64,000 nucleotides of DNA from Perkinsela sp. pyNocScin1 (Eukaryota; Euglenozoa; Kinetoplastea; Prokinetoplastida; Perkinselidae): positions 62,001 through 126,000 of the forward strand of contig CAXHTR010000003.1 in assembly GCA_964019655.1 (NCBI GenBank). The letters run 5' to 3'. A program made the position numbers and the translations under genes. Below the pieces are notes generated by a model. It did no database searches. It was not told the origin of the DNA and saw nothing but the letters and a program-made list of their open reading frames with translations. This document shows, piece by piece, positions 39,488-49,434 of the stretch; within the stretch, counting starts at the first letter, position 1, and every line of letters starts with the position of its first letter.

Positions 39488-42400
39488 TCAATGAAGCCTG
39501 GAGTTGGCATCTACGAGCTGAATTGCATGGACACCTAACGAAGTTGTTATGCTTGAAGAGCTCTTGATACCACTGTTCCATAACGTATGCAGAAAGGCAC
39601 CGATATATTCACTAGAGAAGTCCTCAGCCTTTCTTTCAGCCGCATGGCGAATGGCTCGCACGAAAAATCGAAATTTGTCCGCTTGTAAGACTTCCATATC
39701 AGACAAGCAAGAAAGGCAAACTACTAGGATATGCACATCCATGAAAAAAACTGACGGCTTACCGAGAAGAAGGAATGCATAGAGAAAATGCTTGTCACAA
39801 AATGTGCTATCACACATGCTGAGGAGAAGACCTGAAATGCTCTCTGGGTGGATTCTTCGCATAGCATGTGCACCCTTCGGTAGATTGAGGGCGCTCTCAA
39901 GTACGCTATCAATTATGTGCCATCGAACATTATGATAGAGACCTGCGTACAGAGCACCGATCTGTGGGTTTTCATGATGGCACATCGGATCAATGCATGC
40001 GTAAAGAAGCCGCTGGAGTTCTGCCGGCTGAAGCGCTAAGCTTGAGAAAATAAGGCTTCGCACTAAGTGACTTTCAAGGAAAGATAAATGTCGAATATAT
40101 GGTAAAAGTGCAAGTACAGCTGATGGACTCATTTCAAGAACCTTGTACGGTAGCTCTGCGCATGCAACTCTTTCTTCCCCCGAGCTTGGAATAAACTGAA
40201 CCATAGATGGTCCATGTTCTTTTACAGCTAAGGCAAGTGAGCGAAAAAGTGACGTATCAAAAGAGATAAACATGGAGCACACATTTAGCATACGCACGCA
40301 AATCTCCTGCGATGCGCTGTGAATGTGCATAAGTACCTTTTCCCGAATACATTTTTGGAGCTGAAGGTACTCTGCCCCGTATAAAACATGATCACTTCTG
40401 ATGGACCACAGGAGCGTTTCTGCCAATTGCAAGAGTAGATCAACGCTAATCATATCGTGATCCTTCACTAACCGCTGCATGGTATGCATAATAAGCTTGC
40501 TGCTGTGAAGGCCGATATGCTCAAAGATAATCAAAATAGTCGAAAGCTCTTGCAGACCCATCGAAAAACAGAGGCTTTTAGCCCGTTGCAAGCAACCAAA
40601 GTACGGCTCTGGAGCATCTACTAAGGAGAGCCCAAGATTTCTAAGCCCCGTACAAAGCCACACAACGTCATTAGAGTCGAATTTACGTATCAGACTGGCC
40701 GAACACAACTGCTGAATGCTTTTTTCTTGCATTTCATTAACAATTGGCCTCATACACCCAAGACCGAATATACTTGCAGAGAGCGCTCTTGGGCTATAGC
40801 AAGTATTTGATGATATCCACTTGACAAGAAGTGCGCTGCTCTTAGCCTTTTCAAGCGAAACCCCGAGTGTTGATCCAAGGAAATAAATAGCTGATGCGAG
40901 ACTTTCGAATCGCATACTTCGGCTGCTTTCAAAGATAATTTTCGATACCGTTTTCGCCACGAAGAAATACAAGCTTTGCTCTTCAGACCGCTTTTTTCTA
41001 CTGAGCTTGGCAATCGCACAGACAAAAAGCTCTGCATTTTGTTGAGATAAAGCACCTATATGTATCGTAGTGCATCGAATCAGCAATTCCATGAATCGAT
41101 GTGTGGGAGGGCTAATATCACGCGCAGAGATTCTATGCAAAAACAGAACACATGAGTTCAAAACTTTGCACTCGTCTTTCATTAACGAAAGGGTGCCTTT
41201 TAAGGGCGGTGCGGCATCCAGCATTTCATGTAGCTTTCTGCTATAGTGACGATCCATGGCGTCCATCATTGCGTCAAAAATAACATCCCAAGCACTAATA
41301 TCTATTGAGCACAGTTTCAGCAAGGGCCGGAAGGAAATTGGCTGTTGAGAACCTGACTGTGGCATGCTTAACCAATGCTCGGCAAGTTCTTTATACAGCG
41401 CGCTGAGAATGTGCGATGGGGTTTCGGGAATTTTACATATGGATGAAAGTGCGGTTATAATGTACTTTGTGTCTACATATCCGTTTTTAATTCTCTCATA
41501 GAATACGTTTAAAAGCTCATGATACCCGTTCTGCAGTTCATACTTAGAAACGACAGCTAGAAGCTGTGTTATCTGGTGTGTCGAGAGTTTCTCTGGCATT
41601 GAAGAAGCAATAATCGGCATGAGCGCATGTGCCACCTCATGGGTATCTCTTGTCGCTGGAACCCTCGTTGTTGCCATCGCAGAAATTATGCACAATGCTT
41701 TTTCGGGGAGTAGGAATTTACTCACTTCACACTTACAAACAAAGCCCCTATCAAAGACAATTTTATCAAGCTTTTTGTTTAGCGCAGCTATAAACAATTT
41801 AACGACTTTACTATCGGTGGGCTGAATTTTACTACAGGTATGAATCGCCACTGCTCCATTGACTATTGACATGTGTGTAATGAGCTTTATAAGCCGTTCG
41901 CGCACAAAACGGAACAGTTTTTTGACCTGCTGATACTTGATACTGTGTGCAAACCGTATGAGCTTCCTATGCCCATCAGAGTCGGATGCCTTTAAGGCCG
42001 TTTTTTTGATAGAGTAATTTTTGAGCCTTTTCATCACGTAAATGTACTCAAGTAGTGATGTGACTAGTTGTGGCGGAAACCTTTCCACTTCGAGCTCATG
42101 TCGCTGAGTAGCAATGCATTCTAGCTGGTAAGCTAGATGCATGGAGGTCGCGACAACGAAATTGTGTATTTTGGCAAGCTGTACAATATTTGCAGATGCG
42201 AGCGACGTGCAACGAAGGGAGTCAGTGATAAATTTAGTCGACGCATCTACACCACGTTGAAAGGAGCTAATTTCTTTCTGTTTGTATGAGCCAAGGATGT
42301 CTCTAATATGCTCTTGCCACTTTCTATTATCACTCGCAAGGAGATAGGTAGTTCTTGGCTGCTGCTTTGCAGGAAACTCTCTCTCCAGCACGGCAGAAAC

Positions 42401-42499
42401 ATAATGACTGTGCACAAATTTGTGCAAACCGCGAAATTCAGGGCATTTATGTGAAAATATGTGAAGAATCACCTTATTACTGATTCTTACTGGGCTCAT
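39488..42499 (-). CDS. large helical-repeat protein, probably mitochondrial RNA-binding
   Basis: The 1,003-residue protein is almost wholly alpha-helical. Several stretches look like tandem helical hairpins of 35-40 residues (for example near residues 300-370, 490-640 and 690-760), reminiscent of OPR/FASTK/RAP-type organellar RNA-binding proteins. A basic N-terminus (VISNKVILHIF, HSHYVSAVLEREF) could contain a mitochondrial signal. No RAP domain is obvious at the C-terminus. Kinetoplastids have many such proteins in mitochondrial RNA processing and mitoribosomes. Function is inferred from fold only. The start is ATG at 42499. Confidence 0.6.
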   Translation of the reverse strand: MSPVRISNKVILHIFSHKCPEFRGLHKFVHSHYVSAVLEREFPAKQQPRTTYLLASDNRKWQEHIRDILGSYKQKEISSFQRGVDASTKFITDSLRCTSLASANIVQLAKIHNFVVATSMHLAYQLECIATQRHELEVERFPPQLVTSLLEYIYVMKRLKNYSIKKTALKASDSDGHRKLIRFAHSIKYQQVKKLFRFVRERLIKLITHMSIVNGAVAIHTCSKIQPTDSKVVKLFIAALNKKLDKIVFDRGFVCKCEVSKFLLPEKALCIISAMATTRVPATRDTHEVAHALMPIIASSMPEKLSTHQITQLLAVVSKYELQNGYHELLNVFYERIKNGYVDTKYIITALSSICKIPETPSHILSALYKELAEHWLSMPQSGSQQPISFRPLLKLCSIDISAWDVIFDAMMDAMDRHYSRKLHEMLDAAPPLKGTLSLMKDECKVLNSCVLFLHRISARDISPPTHRFMELLIRCTTIHIGALSQQNAELFVCAIAKLSRKKRSEEQSLYFFVAKTVSKIIFESSRSMRFESLASAIYFLGSTLGVSLEKAKSSALLVKWISSNTCYSPRALSASIFGLGCMRPIVNEMQEKSIQQLCSASLIRKFDSNDVVWLCTGLRNLGLSLVDAPEPYFGCLQRAKSLCFSMGLQELSTILIIFEHIGLHSSKLIMHTMQRLVKDHDMISVDLLLQLAETLLWSIRSDHVLYGAEYLQLQKCIREKVLMHIHSASQEICVRMLNVCSMFISFDTSLFRSLALAVKEHGPSMVQFIPSSGEERVACAELPYKVLEMSPSAVLALLPYIRHLSFLESHLVRSLIFSSLALQPAELQRLLYACIDPMCHHENPQIGALYAGLYHNVRWHIIDSVLESALNLPKGAHAMRRIHPESISGLLLSMCDSTFCDKHFLYAFLLLGKPSVFFMDVHILVVCLSCLSDMEVLQADKFRFFVRAIRHAAERKAEDFSSEYIGAFLHTLWNSGIKSSSSITTSLGVHAIQLVDANSRLH

Positions 42500-42578
42500 G
42501 AATCATTGAATATTCATACAGACGAGAATCGCTACAAGATGAAATTCTCTAACTTGAAGATCTCGCTTCTGAAAGTTA

Positions 42579-43364
42579 TCAACGCTTTGCAAGTTCGTAA
42601 CATACATGCGGAAAAACAGACTTTTCATACTCACTCGGTTTCCAGCTCGACATCCAGCAAATATGGCCTCTTCGGTCGATGAGCATTACATAGTTCAAAT
42701 AATGATTTCTAATATCAAGCGTTGGCATGAATTGCGAAACGAGATCTGTGCCATAAAAATGCTTATGTGAGTCTTTGCCAATAGCTCGACTGATGCGCCG
42801 TACGTGATATTTCGATAAGATTCTCCCGGAAGGCCCTTGAAAATTGTGAAGTGTTAGCTCGTTGATCTCCGATACAGCATCAACGGGAATTAGCTTTTGC
42901 CAACTGACTGATGCAATCTCAAAAGGTATTGGTCCAAAGGCTAGGTGAAGTAGGGTTGGTCGTGTAAATGATCTATAAGTAAGCGATTCATCATTCATGA
43001 CATGACCTTTACTATAGCTTTTTATACTTGCGAGATTCGTGAGAGTCGGAAACGGTATTCCTGTCTGGAGTAGCCGCGCAGGTCCCTCAAGAAGCTTACC
43101 TTCACCTATCTTGATCTCTTTCACTACACTGTATATTGAATATTCAAGCTGACGCTGATGCATAAAATCTATCGCATAGTCCGTCCCGTAGCGCATAGTC
43201 TTGAAAGCGCTAAGAAAATTACCATGTGTGTGAATCATGTATTTGTCGTCCGCCATGTCGCGAAATTTCAGAGGCTGAGGTCTACGGAGATGAAAGTTAT
43301 TTGATGGCGCGAGGCTTTTCGCTATAACTCTATTGTAGAGATCCGTTAAGTGCTTGGAGAGCAT
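42579..43364 (-). CDS. ATP10-like F1Fo-ATP synthase assembly factor
   Basis: The 261-residue product resembles ATP10, a mitochondrial protein that helps incorporate subunit a into the ATP synthase. The key match is C-terminal: DLVSQFMPTLDIRNHYLNYVMLIDRRGHICWMSS (about 212-245, described here by its 'N-x-Y-x-x-YVxLIDxxGxIxW' pattern). Before it, a strand LLHLAFG and a helix with SWQKLIP fit the thioredoxin-like fold of the family. The N-terminus is basic and could be a presequence. Similarity is moderate. The start is ATG at 43364. Confidence 0.6.
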   Translation of the reverse strand: MLSKHLTDLYNRVIAKSLAPSNNFHLRRPQPLKFRDMADDKYMIHTHGNFLSAFKTMRYGTDYAIDFMHQRQLEYSIYSVVKEIKIGEGKLLEGPARLLQTGIPFPTLTNLASIKSYSKGHVMNDESLTYRSFTRPTLLHLAFGPIPFEIASVSWQKLIPVDAVSEINELTLHNFQGPSGRILSKYHVRRISRAIGKDSHKHFYGTDLVSQFMPTLDIRNHYLNYVMLIDRRGHICWMSSWKPSEYEKSVFPHVCYELAKR

Positions 43365-43449
43365 TTCATTGTAATCGTGCGCAATATAAACAAAGAAATC
43401 TGTACATCAAAAAAGCATCTGTAAATTATGGTATCGAATCAATTTCTAC

Positions 43450-44535
43450 TCATTGGGGGGGGGGGGGGGATTTGCTAACTTCAGCTTCACAACGGTCCCA
43501 TGAATCGACAAAGGTACATCGCACTACATGTTTGTCTACTTCATGTGATTGCTTTTCGATATAGTACCCTGTCAGCGCGCTGATAGCATCTTGTGCCCCA
43601 ATTCCACCGACAATGCTTGCGAGCTCAACGCCAACGGAAACACTCAAATCGAACTCACCAGTAGATTCTACAAATTGGATCAGTATGTTGCGTCCGAATT
43701 TTGTATACACATTCAGTAAAAAGTATTGTTTGAACCCGCATGCAATTGATTCAGCCAGCACCGTCACGCGTTCATCAGAAATTGTGCGGTTCGATTTTTT
43801 GAAAACGAATTGAATTTCCTCAAGTAAGGAATGAAACGCTGGAGATCGAATCTCCACTGTTTGCACACTATTCACATTCGATGCGTGCATCACATTCTTT
43901 TCTATGCTCTTTGTCACAAGCTTTTCTGTTATCTCGTGAATGACGTAAAAGTCGCGTTCCAACCCACCGGCATTGGTGCTACACATGGATTCTGTGTACA
44001 TATCCTGCAGTAGATTTGGGTAGAAGTTACAGATTCGGCCAATGTCTCCATACAAAGATATACACAAACAACTAGTTCGACTGCCTTGAATTGAATGTGA
44101 TATCTTCACTTGATGATTTCGCGCCAAGCTCAACGTATGATAAACAAAGACAATGTTTCCTTCCTGAAAATTTTGAGCACCAGTGGTGAAATCATCATCG
44201 CCTATTGTTACCTTCACATACGGATTGAGCTGAAATAGCTGCTGCACTATATTTTCTCCTTTCAAAACATGAAAAACATTATTCATATTCAGCTGGTGAA
44301 GAATATGATCAGACTCTGGGATAAATCCAATAATGAGATTTCCAATACCTTTGAGAACGAGGTTCTTGATAATTTCGCTCGATGCATCGCTTAGAAAATC
44401 GATGTACGCTGTAGAATTTATTATTTTACGCTGGTTCGTCTCGCCCCACAAGCGCATCTGCCTATCGTATCGAGCAGCTTCATCTTGTGTAGTTTTGCGA
44501 ATATGCATCAGATTATCTACGGAAGAATGGACCAT
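43450..44535 (-). CDS. SUMO-activating enzyme subunit 1 (AOS1/SAE1-like)
   Basis: AOS1 pairs with UBA2 to activate SUMO. The 361-residue product has the family start DEAARYDRQMRLWGETNQRKI, the helix IIKNLVLKGIGNLIIG, and the C-terminal VGVELASIVGGIGAQDAISALTG, which matches the E1 'E.a.v.a.iGGi.aQE..K..t'. The nucleotide-binding GxGxxG is replaced by a sequence without such glycines, consistent with a non-catalytic subunit. No catalytic Cys domain is present. ULA1/APPBP1 is the alternative. The gene ends in four Pro codons plus Gln inside a 15-base G run on the + strand (43455-43469). Confidence 0.75.
   Translation of the reverse strand: MVHSSVDNLMHIRKTTQDEAARYDRQMRLWGETNQRKIINSTAYIDFLSDASSEIIKNLVLKGIGNLIIGFIPESDHILHQLNMNNVFHVLKGENIVQQLFQLNPYVKVTIGDDDFTTGAQNFQEGNIVFVYHTLSLARNHQVKISHSIQGSRTSCLCISLYGDIGRICNFYPNLLQDMYTESMCSTNAGGLERDFYVIHEITEKLVTKSIEKNVMHASNVNSVQTVEIRSPAFHSLLEEIQFVFKKSNRTISDERVTVLAESIACGFKQYFLLNVYTKFGRNILIQFVESTGEFDLSVSVGVELASIVGGIGAQDAISALTGYYIEKQSHEVDKHVVRCTFVDSWDRCEAEVSKSPPPPQ
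43455..43469. repeat. 15-base poly-G run at the end of the AOS1 gene
   Basis: A homopolymer of 15 G on the + strand, C on the coding strand, encodes the last prolines of the AOS1-like protein just before the stop. Its length could be an assembly artefact or polymorphic. A one-base change would shift the C-terminal residues and move the stop. Confidence 0.9.
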
Positions 44536-44641
44536 AAATTTAAAAAAATGAACTAAGTTACAGAGAATTGTTAGGTTTTGAGTGCGACATTGAAGCTTTA
44601 GCGCACAGCTTAACTGCTATCGACAGTGGCTCTATCAATAT

Positions 44642-45601
44642 TCACGACAAGCTTATACCCTGCTCCTTCAGCTGAAACTTGATCGCCTCGATTGTGCTCG
44701 CGAGACTTTTGACGATTTCATCCAATTTCATGTTTGCCTCCTCCAGATGTGATGATTTTTGTCTGGCGTCAAGGTAGCGCAGGTCGTACGCCCGTATTTT
44801 CAAGCGATGGTTAGTCGTGATTAGCCGAAAACTTTCCTTAAACTGATGAATAAGCTTCTGCGTTTCTTTCTTCTCTTGCATTAATTCAGTATGTGACCGT
44901 TTTTCTTGCGCTTTATCAACCGCAAGCTCTTGTACCTCCTTTACAAGCGTTTGAAGTACCCCATTGGTTTCTTTTTTTACCGAAAGAAACTTCTTCTTCG
45001 GCGCAGATCTCGCAGATAATCGAGATAGGATGCTATCTGAAGTCCAAAGGCTTTCGCTTCCCCGATTATTGTGAGAGTTTCCTCTTTTTAGACATTGCGA
45101 CTGCTCACTGTTAGATGCCTGTAGGTCTTGTATATCCTTTAGCATGGTCCCACGATTTTGCGCAATGTCTACAGATATGTGATTCAAGGTTGTGAGCCCG
45201 TGCAAGTCTTCGTCACTGCGTTTCTCAAATGCCTGCATTATAGTGTTGGATGTACTGTGCAGCAGACTAGACAAGCCCAAACATTGATTTTCATGCGGAG
45301 TAAACGCATTTTGCTCACACGGCTTATCTTCTTGCACCTCTATCATTGATTCAAATGTTTCATGGTAGATAGACGGTGCATCGATGGATTGCAGTCGACT
45401 CAGAAAAAAGGCTATTTCAGCATCATGTTTACGCTTCAAATCTTCGTATTTTCTTTCAAATTTGAAAAGTTCCGTCTGTAAACTGTCAATTGACAAGCTC
45501 TGCACAGATGATTGTAAGCTCATAGCATCTATCGATTCTGATTTTTGGATGGCATTGGTTTCGGAATGACTAGAGTCATTTTCTGATGAAGCAGCGGGCA
45601 T
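44642..45601 (-). CDS. hypothetical coiled-coil protein
   Basis: The 319-residue protein begins with a Ser-rich acidic segment. It then has coiled-coil-like heptads at about residues 35-70 (LQTELFKFERKYEDLKRKHDAE region) and 210-315 (VQELAVDKAQEKRSHTELMQEKKETQKLI region, then SSHLEEANMKLDEIVKSL). No other domain is visible. It may be a cytoskeletal or scaffolding component. The start is ATG at 45601. It lies between AOS1 and histone H2B. Confidence 0.7.
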   Translation of the reverse strand: MPAASSENDSSHSETNAIQKSESIDAMSLQSSVQSLSIDSLQTELFKFERKYEDLKRKHDAEIAFFLSRLQSIDAPSIYHETFESMIEVQEDKPCEQNAFTPHENQCLGLSSLLHSTSNTIMQAFEKRSDEDLHGLTTLNHISVDIAQNRGTMLKDIQDLQASNSEQSQCLKRGNSHNNRGSESLWTSDSILSRLSARSAPKKKFLSVKKETNGVLQTLVKEVQELAVDKAQEKRSHTELMQEKKETQKLIHQFKESFRLITTNHRLKIRAYDLRYLDARQKSSHLEEANMKLDEIVKSLASTIEAIKFQLKEQGISLS

Positions 45602-45735
45602 AAGAAACTTAAATAAAGAGATAACGATGAATTCTATGAGGAAAAGTACAAGCTCAGCTATGCTAACTCAATTATAGTATGTGCGCTAAACAATAAAAGA
45701 TAGTGAACAGGTTCTCATTGTATTGCTACTACATT

Positions 45736-46134
45736 TCACGAGCTTTTGCCCATACGGCTCTCCTCTTTCTCACTTGTAAGGGATGCGGAAAATTTTGCGA
45801 CGGCTTTAGTACCTTCGCTCATAGCATGTTTAGAGAGCTCTCCCGGAAGGAGGAGTCGCGCGGTAGTTTGCAGCTCTCGTGCTGAGACAGTCTTAGACTT
45901 ACTGAGCTTAGAAACAGCGATGGCTTCGAGATGAATACGATCAAACATGTCTTCTGCGAAAGAGTTCATGATTTTCATGCCTTTGGTCGTTATACCGAGA
46001 TTTGGATGAACCTCCTTGAGCACTCTGTGAATGTACGTACTCCAACCATCACTCTTCTTCTTCTTGCGAGTTGATTTGCTCAAAACGCTGGATTTTCCAG
46101 CGATGTTTTTGCGGTCAATTTTGCCACCTTTCAT
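45736..46134 (-). CDS. H2B: histone H2B
   Basis: The 132-residue core histone has a basic N-terminal tail ending KKKKSDGWSTYIHRVLKEVHPNLGI, then NSFAEDMFDRIHLEA, the SARELQTTARLLLPGELSKHAMSEGTKAV block and a short C-terminal extension (after SAS) that differs from the usual ending. In trypanosomatids histone genes often lie in tandem arrays; here a single copy sits among unrelated genes. The start is ATG at 46134. Confidence 0.95.
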   Translation of the reverse strand: MKGGKIDRKNIAGKSSVLSKSTRKKKKSDGWSTYIHRVLKEVHPNLGITTKGMKIMNSFAEDMFDRIHLEAIAVSKLSKSKTVSARELQTTARLLLPGELSKHAMSEGTKAVAKFSASLTSEKEESRMGKSS

Positions 46135-46220
46135 TCTATGCGAAGATAACGTAAAAAATTAATAACGGATGAAAAGATGGGCTTATTAATACAAAATAGA
46201 GAGCCTCACATCATGAAGAG

Positions 46221-48662
46221 TTAGCGCACAAACAACTTTTGACAGACGACATTCAATGGCGGCATTTTATACGATACAGTACTTAAGGATCCGGTTACGT
46301 CGAGCCTATGGATTTTATCCGCGCTAAGGAGAGTATTCTTGGAGCATTTCAAGTTTTCGGCTTGAGCCAGACGAAAAAGCATATTTTCTCCTTGTTTCTC
46401 CTTGTGCATGGATGAAGCGTTTGTGCAGGCAGGTCGCTTAGTTGCATTCTCTGTCGTCAGCTCACGGGCTTCCATATCAATCGCGTACGTAACAAGATGC
46501 GTTTGCTTTGATTTGACACATTGTCGAAGAGCATACAAAACACCCTTTGATTCGGTATCAAAAACAATTTCTGCACCTTTAACAACCGAAAAATGATGAA
46601 AATCTGGCCATTCTATTGAGAAATCGCACCCGACCTTGAGTCCCAGTCCCCCTTCACCCTTTACCGCCTCATTTGAATTGCGCAGAGAGAATATGCGAAG
46701 CCCTGATGGATCAACAAAAGCCATATTCTCGCCATCTTTGATAAAGATAGCACTAGCTCGCCTTTTGTCATCTAGCATGCGTACACTATGCGCAACAGCA
46801 TCGCGAACACTAAAGGCATGGATCTCTCTACCACCGCTTACAACAAGAGCAGCGCGGTCGTCACATGCAAAGCAAAGATCTCTTAAGGGTGCATCAAGGA
46901 CTGCGTCAAAGTTTAAATCATGCAATGGTACCAATGCATGATTTTTCATGAGTACGTTTGCATCAAATAGCGTGATTAAGTGTGATGTGGGCCGGACTAT
47001 ACCCAGTACTGTACCATCTCGAGTGAAGGATGCTGCGTTTGCTCCTTGGAAAAAAACAGCATGACATAGCCAATTATATTCAAGATCTCCTTGAGCTACC
47101 TCGTGATGCTCTAAACGCCACAGCTTGCATTCTGTCTGCACACCTGTAAAAAACAAAGGTTCTTGTGGATGTGCACTAATGAATATTGGAGGGCGCATTA
47201 ACTCTGCACCAAAGGTACTCGCTGTATCAAGGGCATGCGGCTCATGTATGGTTGTGCTGAGAATCATAGCTGATTTGTCAGCATTTACACGATAGAATCG
47301 CAAAGTGGTCGAGATGAAGCTTGTGGGTTCCGCACACTGGTTTAGCTCCAAAGCGGCAATATGATCATATGCTTGGTGATGAATAGCTTCTATGCCGAAA
47401 ACGGTGCTAGCAATCCCACTCTTGCCCGATTGAGACGCTTGGGCAGGACTGGCATGGTGCCTTGGCGTGATTTGACACAATAGCTCCCTTGATCGATGGT
47501 GCATGATTCGAAGTCCACTCTTTGTTGATCCAAACATACATAGATATGTCTCATTGTGTAGGTGAATTCGTTTCATCCGCGTGAAGTCGCTACTATCTGT
47601 GCTGGATGAAATCGAGATATGCTCAGACGCGATTTCCCGCTTGGTGATATCTATTTGAACCAATTTTTCATCTTCTAGTACCACAAATATTTGTGCTGGA
47701 CGAGCTACATCTACGATAATATCAACTATTGGACTACAAAACCGAGGAAATGACGCATGGTCTAAAGTTGAGGCCGACCATGCGCATAAAACAGCCTCTT
47801 CACCCCCTGTATAGATCGTATTGCTTTCAACGCCGTGCTCATCGTTTAGCCATTGAAGCGCCCGAATAGTTTTAGAATGCCACCGTTTAGACGAATAGCG
47901 TGTTTCCGTTTCAAAATTATTATCACAAAGATTTTTTACTATGAAAAGAAACCCGTTCGAGTCAGTCACCGCATAAGTTCCTCTTTGATTAGGATGCGCT
48001 CTAATACTCGCTAAAGTCGCTTGACTTTGAATCGGGAGCTTTACGGTCGGCCTCAATCGATCTTTCGCATGTAGTGAGCACAATTCAATCTTTTTGAGGT
48101 CTTTCGATACGCATACTAATCCCACAGGGGCAACCGGCTCTTTCATCTTTTGACCCCTGTCGTCTGATTCGTATAGAAGTTCAAGTTCATGAGATGGTAG
48201 CTTGTCCCAAGTGTACTGCTTTTCTTCCTTAGTGGTCCACGTAAACGCACTGATATGTTCACCGGAATGTGACAATTCTGTAATCAAAAATGTCCCAACT
48301 TGCCAAATTTGCACGGCAAATATATAGCTATCGCAATCGCGCAAAGCTATCTCATATGAGGCGACAGTTAATCCTGTATCTATATCTATGACTTGAAGAA
48401 AGCCACATTCCCAGAAAACATGGGCTACGTTGCTCTCATCAGGAGATTGAAGCACTGCGGCCGGGAAGCAAGAGCTTGATGTAGATAACTCTGATGGGAG
48501 AGATATGAAAAATTTCGTTTTGAGTGGTTTCTGTTTCATTCCAAGAACATTGCATCCATCATTCGCTGAATGGTGCACAGTGTACGCTACAACACGCATT
48601 CTTTCACAGACAAACAGCGTGTTCCCAATAAGAAGAAAGCGATTTTTACGTGTATATGGCAT
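46221..48662 (-). CDS. U3 snoRNP/SSU processome WD40 protein UTP17 (NAN1/WDR75)
   Basis: This 813-residue beta-propeller protein fits UTP17, part of the t-UTP complex acting on pre-18S rRNA. The signature region is WHSKTIRALQW followed by TIYTGGEEAVLCAWSAST and FPRFCSPIVDI, which parallels the family's 'WH...V.sL.....YLlSGGeE.VLv.WqleT..k.FlPRLgspI'. Further degenerate WD repeats extend to the C-terminus. The ATG at 48662 is used; the longer frame starts at GTG. Together with SNU13 next to it, two U3-linked proteins are side by side. Confidence 0.72.
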   Translation of the reverse strand: MPYTRKNRFLLIGNTLFVCERMRVVAYTVHHSANDGCNVLGMKQKPLKTKFFISLPSELSTSSSCFPAAVLQSPDESNVAHVFWECGFLQVIDIDTGLTVASYEIALRDCDSYIFAVQIWQVGTFLITELSHSGEHISAFTWTTKEEKQYTWDKLPSHELELLYESDDRGQKMKEPVAPVGLVCVSKDLKKIELCSLHAKDRLRPTVKLPIQSQATLASIRAHPNQRGTYAVTDSNGFLFIVKNLCDNNFETETRYSSKRWHSKTIRALQWLNDEHGVESNTIYTGGEEAVLCAWSASTLDHASFPRFCSPIVDIIVDVARPAQIFVVLEDEKLVQIDITKREIASEHISISSSTDSSDFTRMKRIHLHNETYLCMFGSTKSGLRIMHHRSRELLCQITPRHHASPAQASQSGKSGIASTVFGIEAIHHQAYDHIAALELNQCAEPTSFISTTLRFYRVNADKSAMILSTTIHEPHALDTASTFGAELMRPPIFISAHPQEPLFFTGVQTECKLWRLEHHEVAQGDLEYNWLCHAVFFQGANAASFTRDGTVLGIVRPTSHLITLFDANVLMKNHALVPLHDLNFDAVLDAPLRDLCFACDDRAALVVSGGREIHAFSVRDAVAHSVRMLDDKRRASAIFIKDGENMAFVDPSGLRIFSLRNSNEAVKGEGGLGLKVGCDFSIEWPDFHHFSVVKGAEIVFDTESKGVLYALRQCVKSKQTHLVTYAIDMEARELTTENATKRPACTNASSMHKEKQGENMLFRLAQAENLKCSKNTLLSADKIHRLDVTGSLSTVSYKMPPLNVVCQKLFVR

Positions 48663-48985
48663 CTCACGGTAATTCAAAACAAGAATACAAGAATTATACA
48701 AGCATAAGAGCACTGGTCAGTACAATAAATAAGCCGGATACAGTCTCATCTATTCAATCGTAGTCTGGCATGACAGTCCTCGAGCGTAATTCCTTCGAGA
48801 TGCCTGAGATGAGGGCGCAAATTTAAGATGCTGTCAAAAACATTGAAATTCTATGAAGTGGCAAAGCGGAACGAACGAGAGATTAATCTCGGAAATTCCA
48901 GAGCAGTACTTAAGTTTACATCTATTAAATGGTACCATATACCAGCAGAGCCGAGCTTGATTGTCAGCAAAAATAGAACGTTGTG

Positions 48986-49369
48986 TTACACCAAGAGCTT
49001 CTCAATCTCATACTTGATGGAGTTGATTTGAGATTGCAAAGGTGAGTTTTCCCCGTTTATGATGGCCAAAGCCACTACATTGCGCGAAACTTGTGCAGCT
49101 CGTCCCAGACCGGTTTTTGAAGGGAGAAAGATGTACGGCACGTTCTTGTCTTCACATAGAAGAGGGAGATGCAGAACGATTTCTATAGGGTTCGTGTCTC
49201 CCGCAAGCACAATCAGGTCTGCACTACCGCGATTGAGAGCTTTTGTTGCCTCGTTCGCTCCTTTCTTTACCATTTTGTAGTTTGCAGCCTGTTGAACGAG
49301 ATCAAGAATAGCTCGTGACAAGTTGTCTTTTGCGAGTGGAAAAGCTTTGTCGCTCACCCCGTCAGTCAT
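48986..49369 (-). CDS. SNU13: SNU13/15.5K (L7Ae family) RNA-binding protein
   Basis: The 127-residue product binds kink-turns in U4 snRNA and box C/D snoRNAs. It is nearly the length of human 15.5K (128) and keeps KGANEATKALNRG (the k-turn-binding GANEATK), IVLAGDTNPIEI, LHLPLLCEDKNVPYIF and the C-terminal LGRAAQVSR. It opens DKAFPLA, as in the family. The start is ATG at 49369. It lies upstream of UTP17 in the same cluster. Confidence 0.95.
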   Translation of the reverse strand: MTDGVSDKAFPLAKDNLSRAILDLVQQAANYKMVKKGANEATKALNRGSADLIVLAGDTNPIEIVLHLPLLCEDKNVPYIFLPSKTGLGRAAQVSRNVVALAIINGENSPLQSQINSIKYEIEKLLV

Positions 49370-49434
49370 TGCAGTTTTTTATTTATGAAATTTGCTACAA
49401 TAATATGCTTGGTCGAAAAAAGGTTAAGATATCT

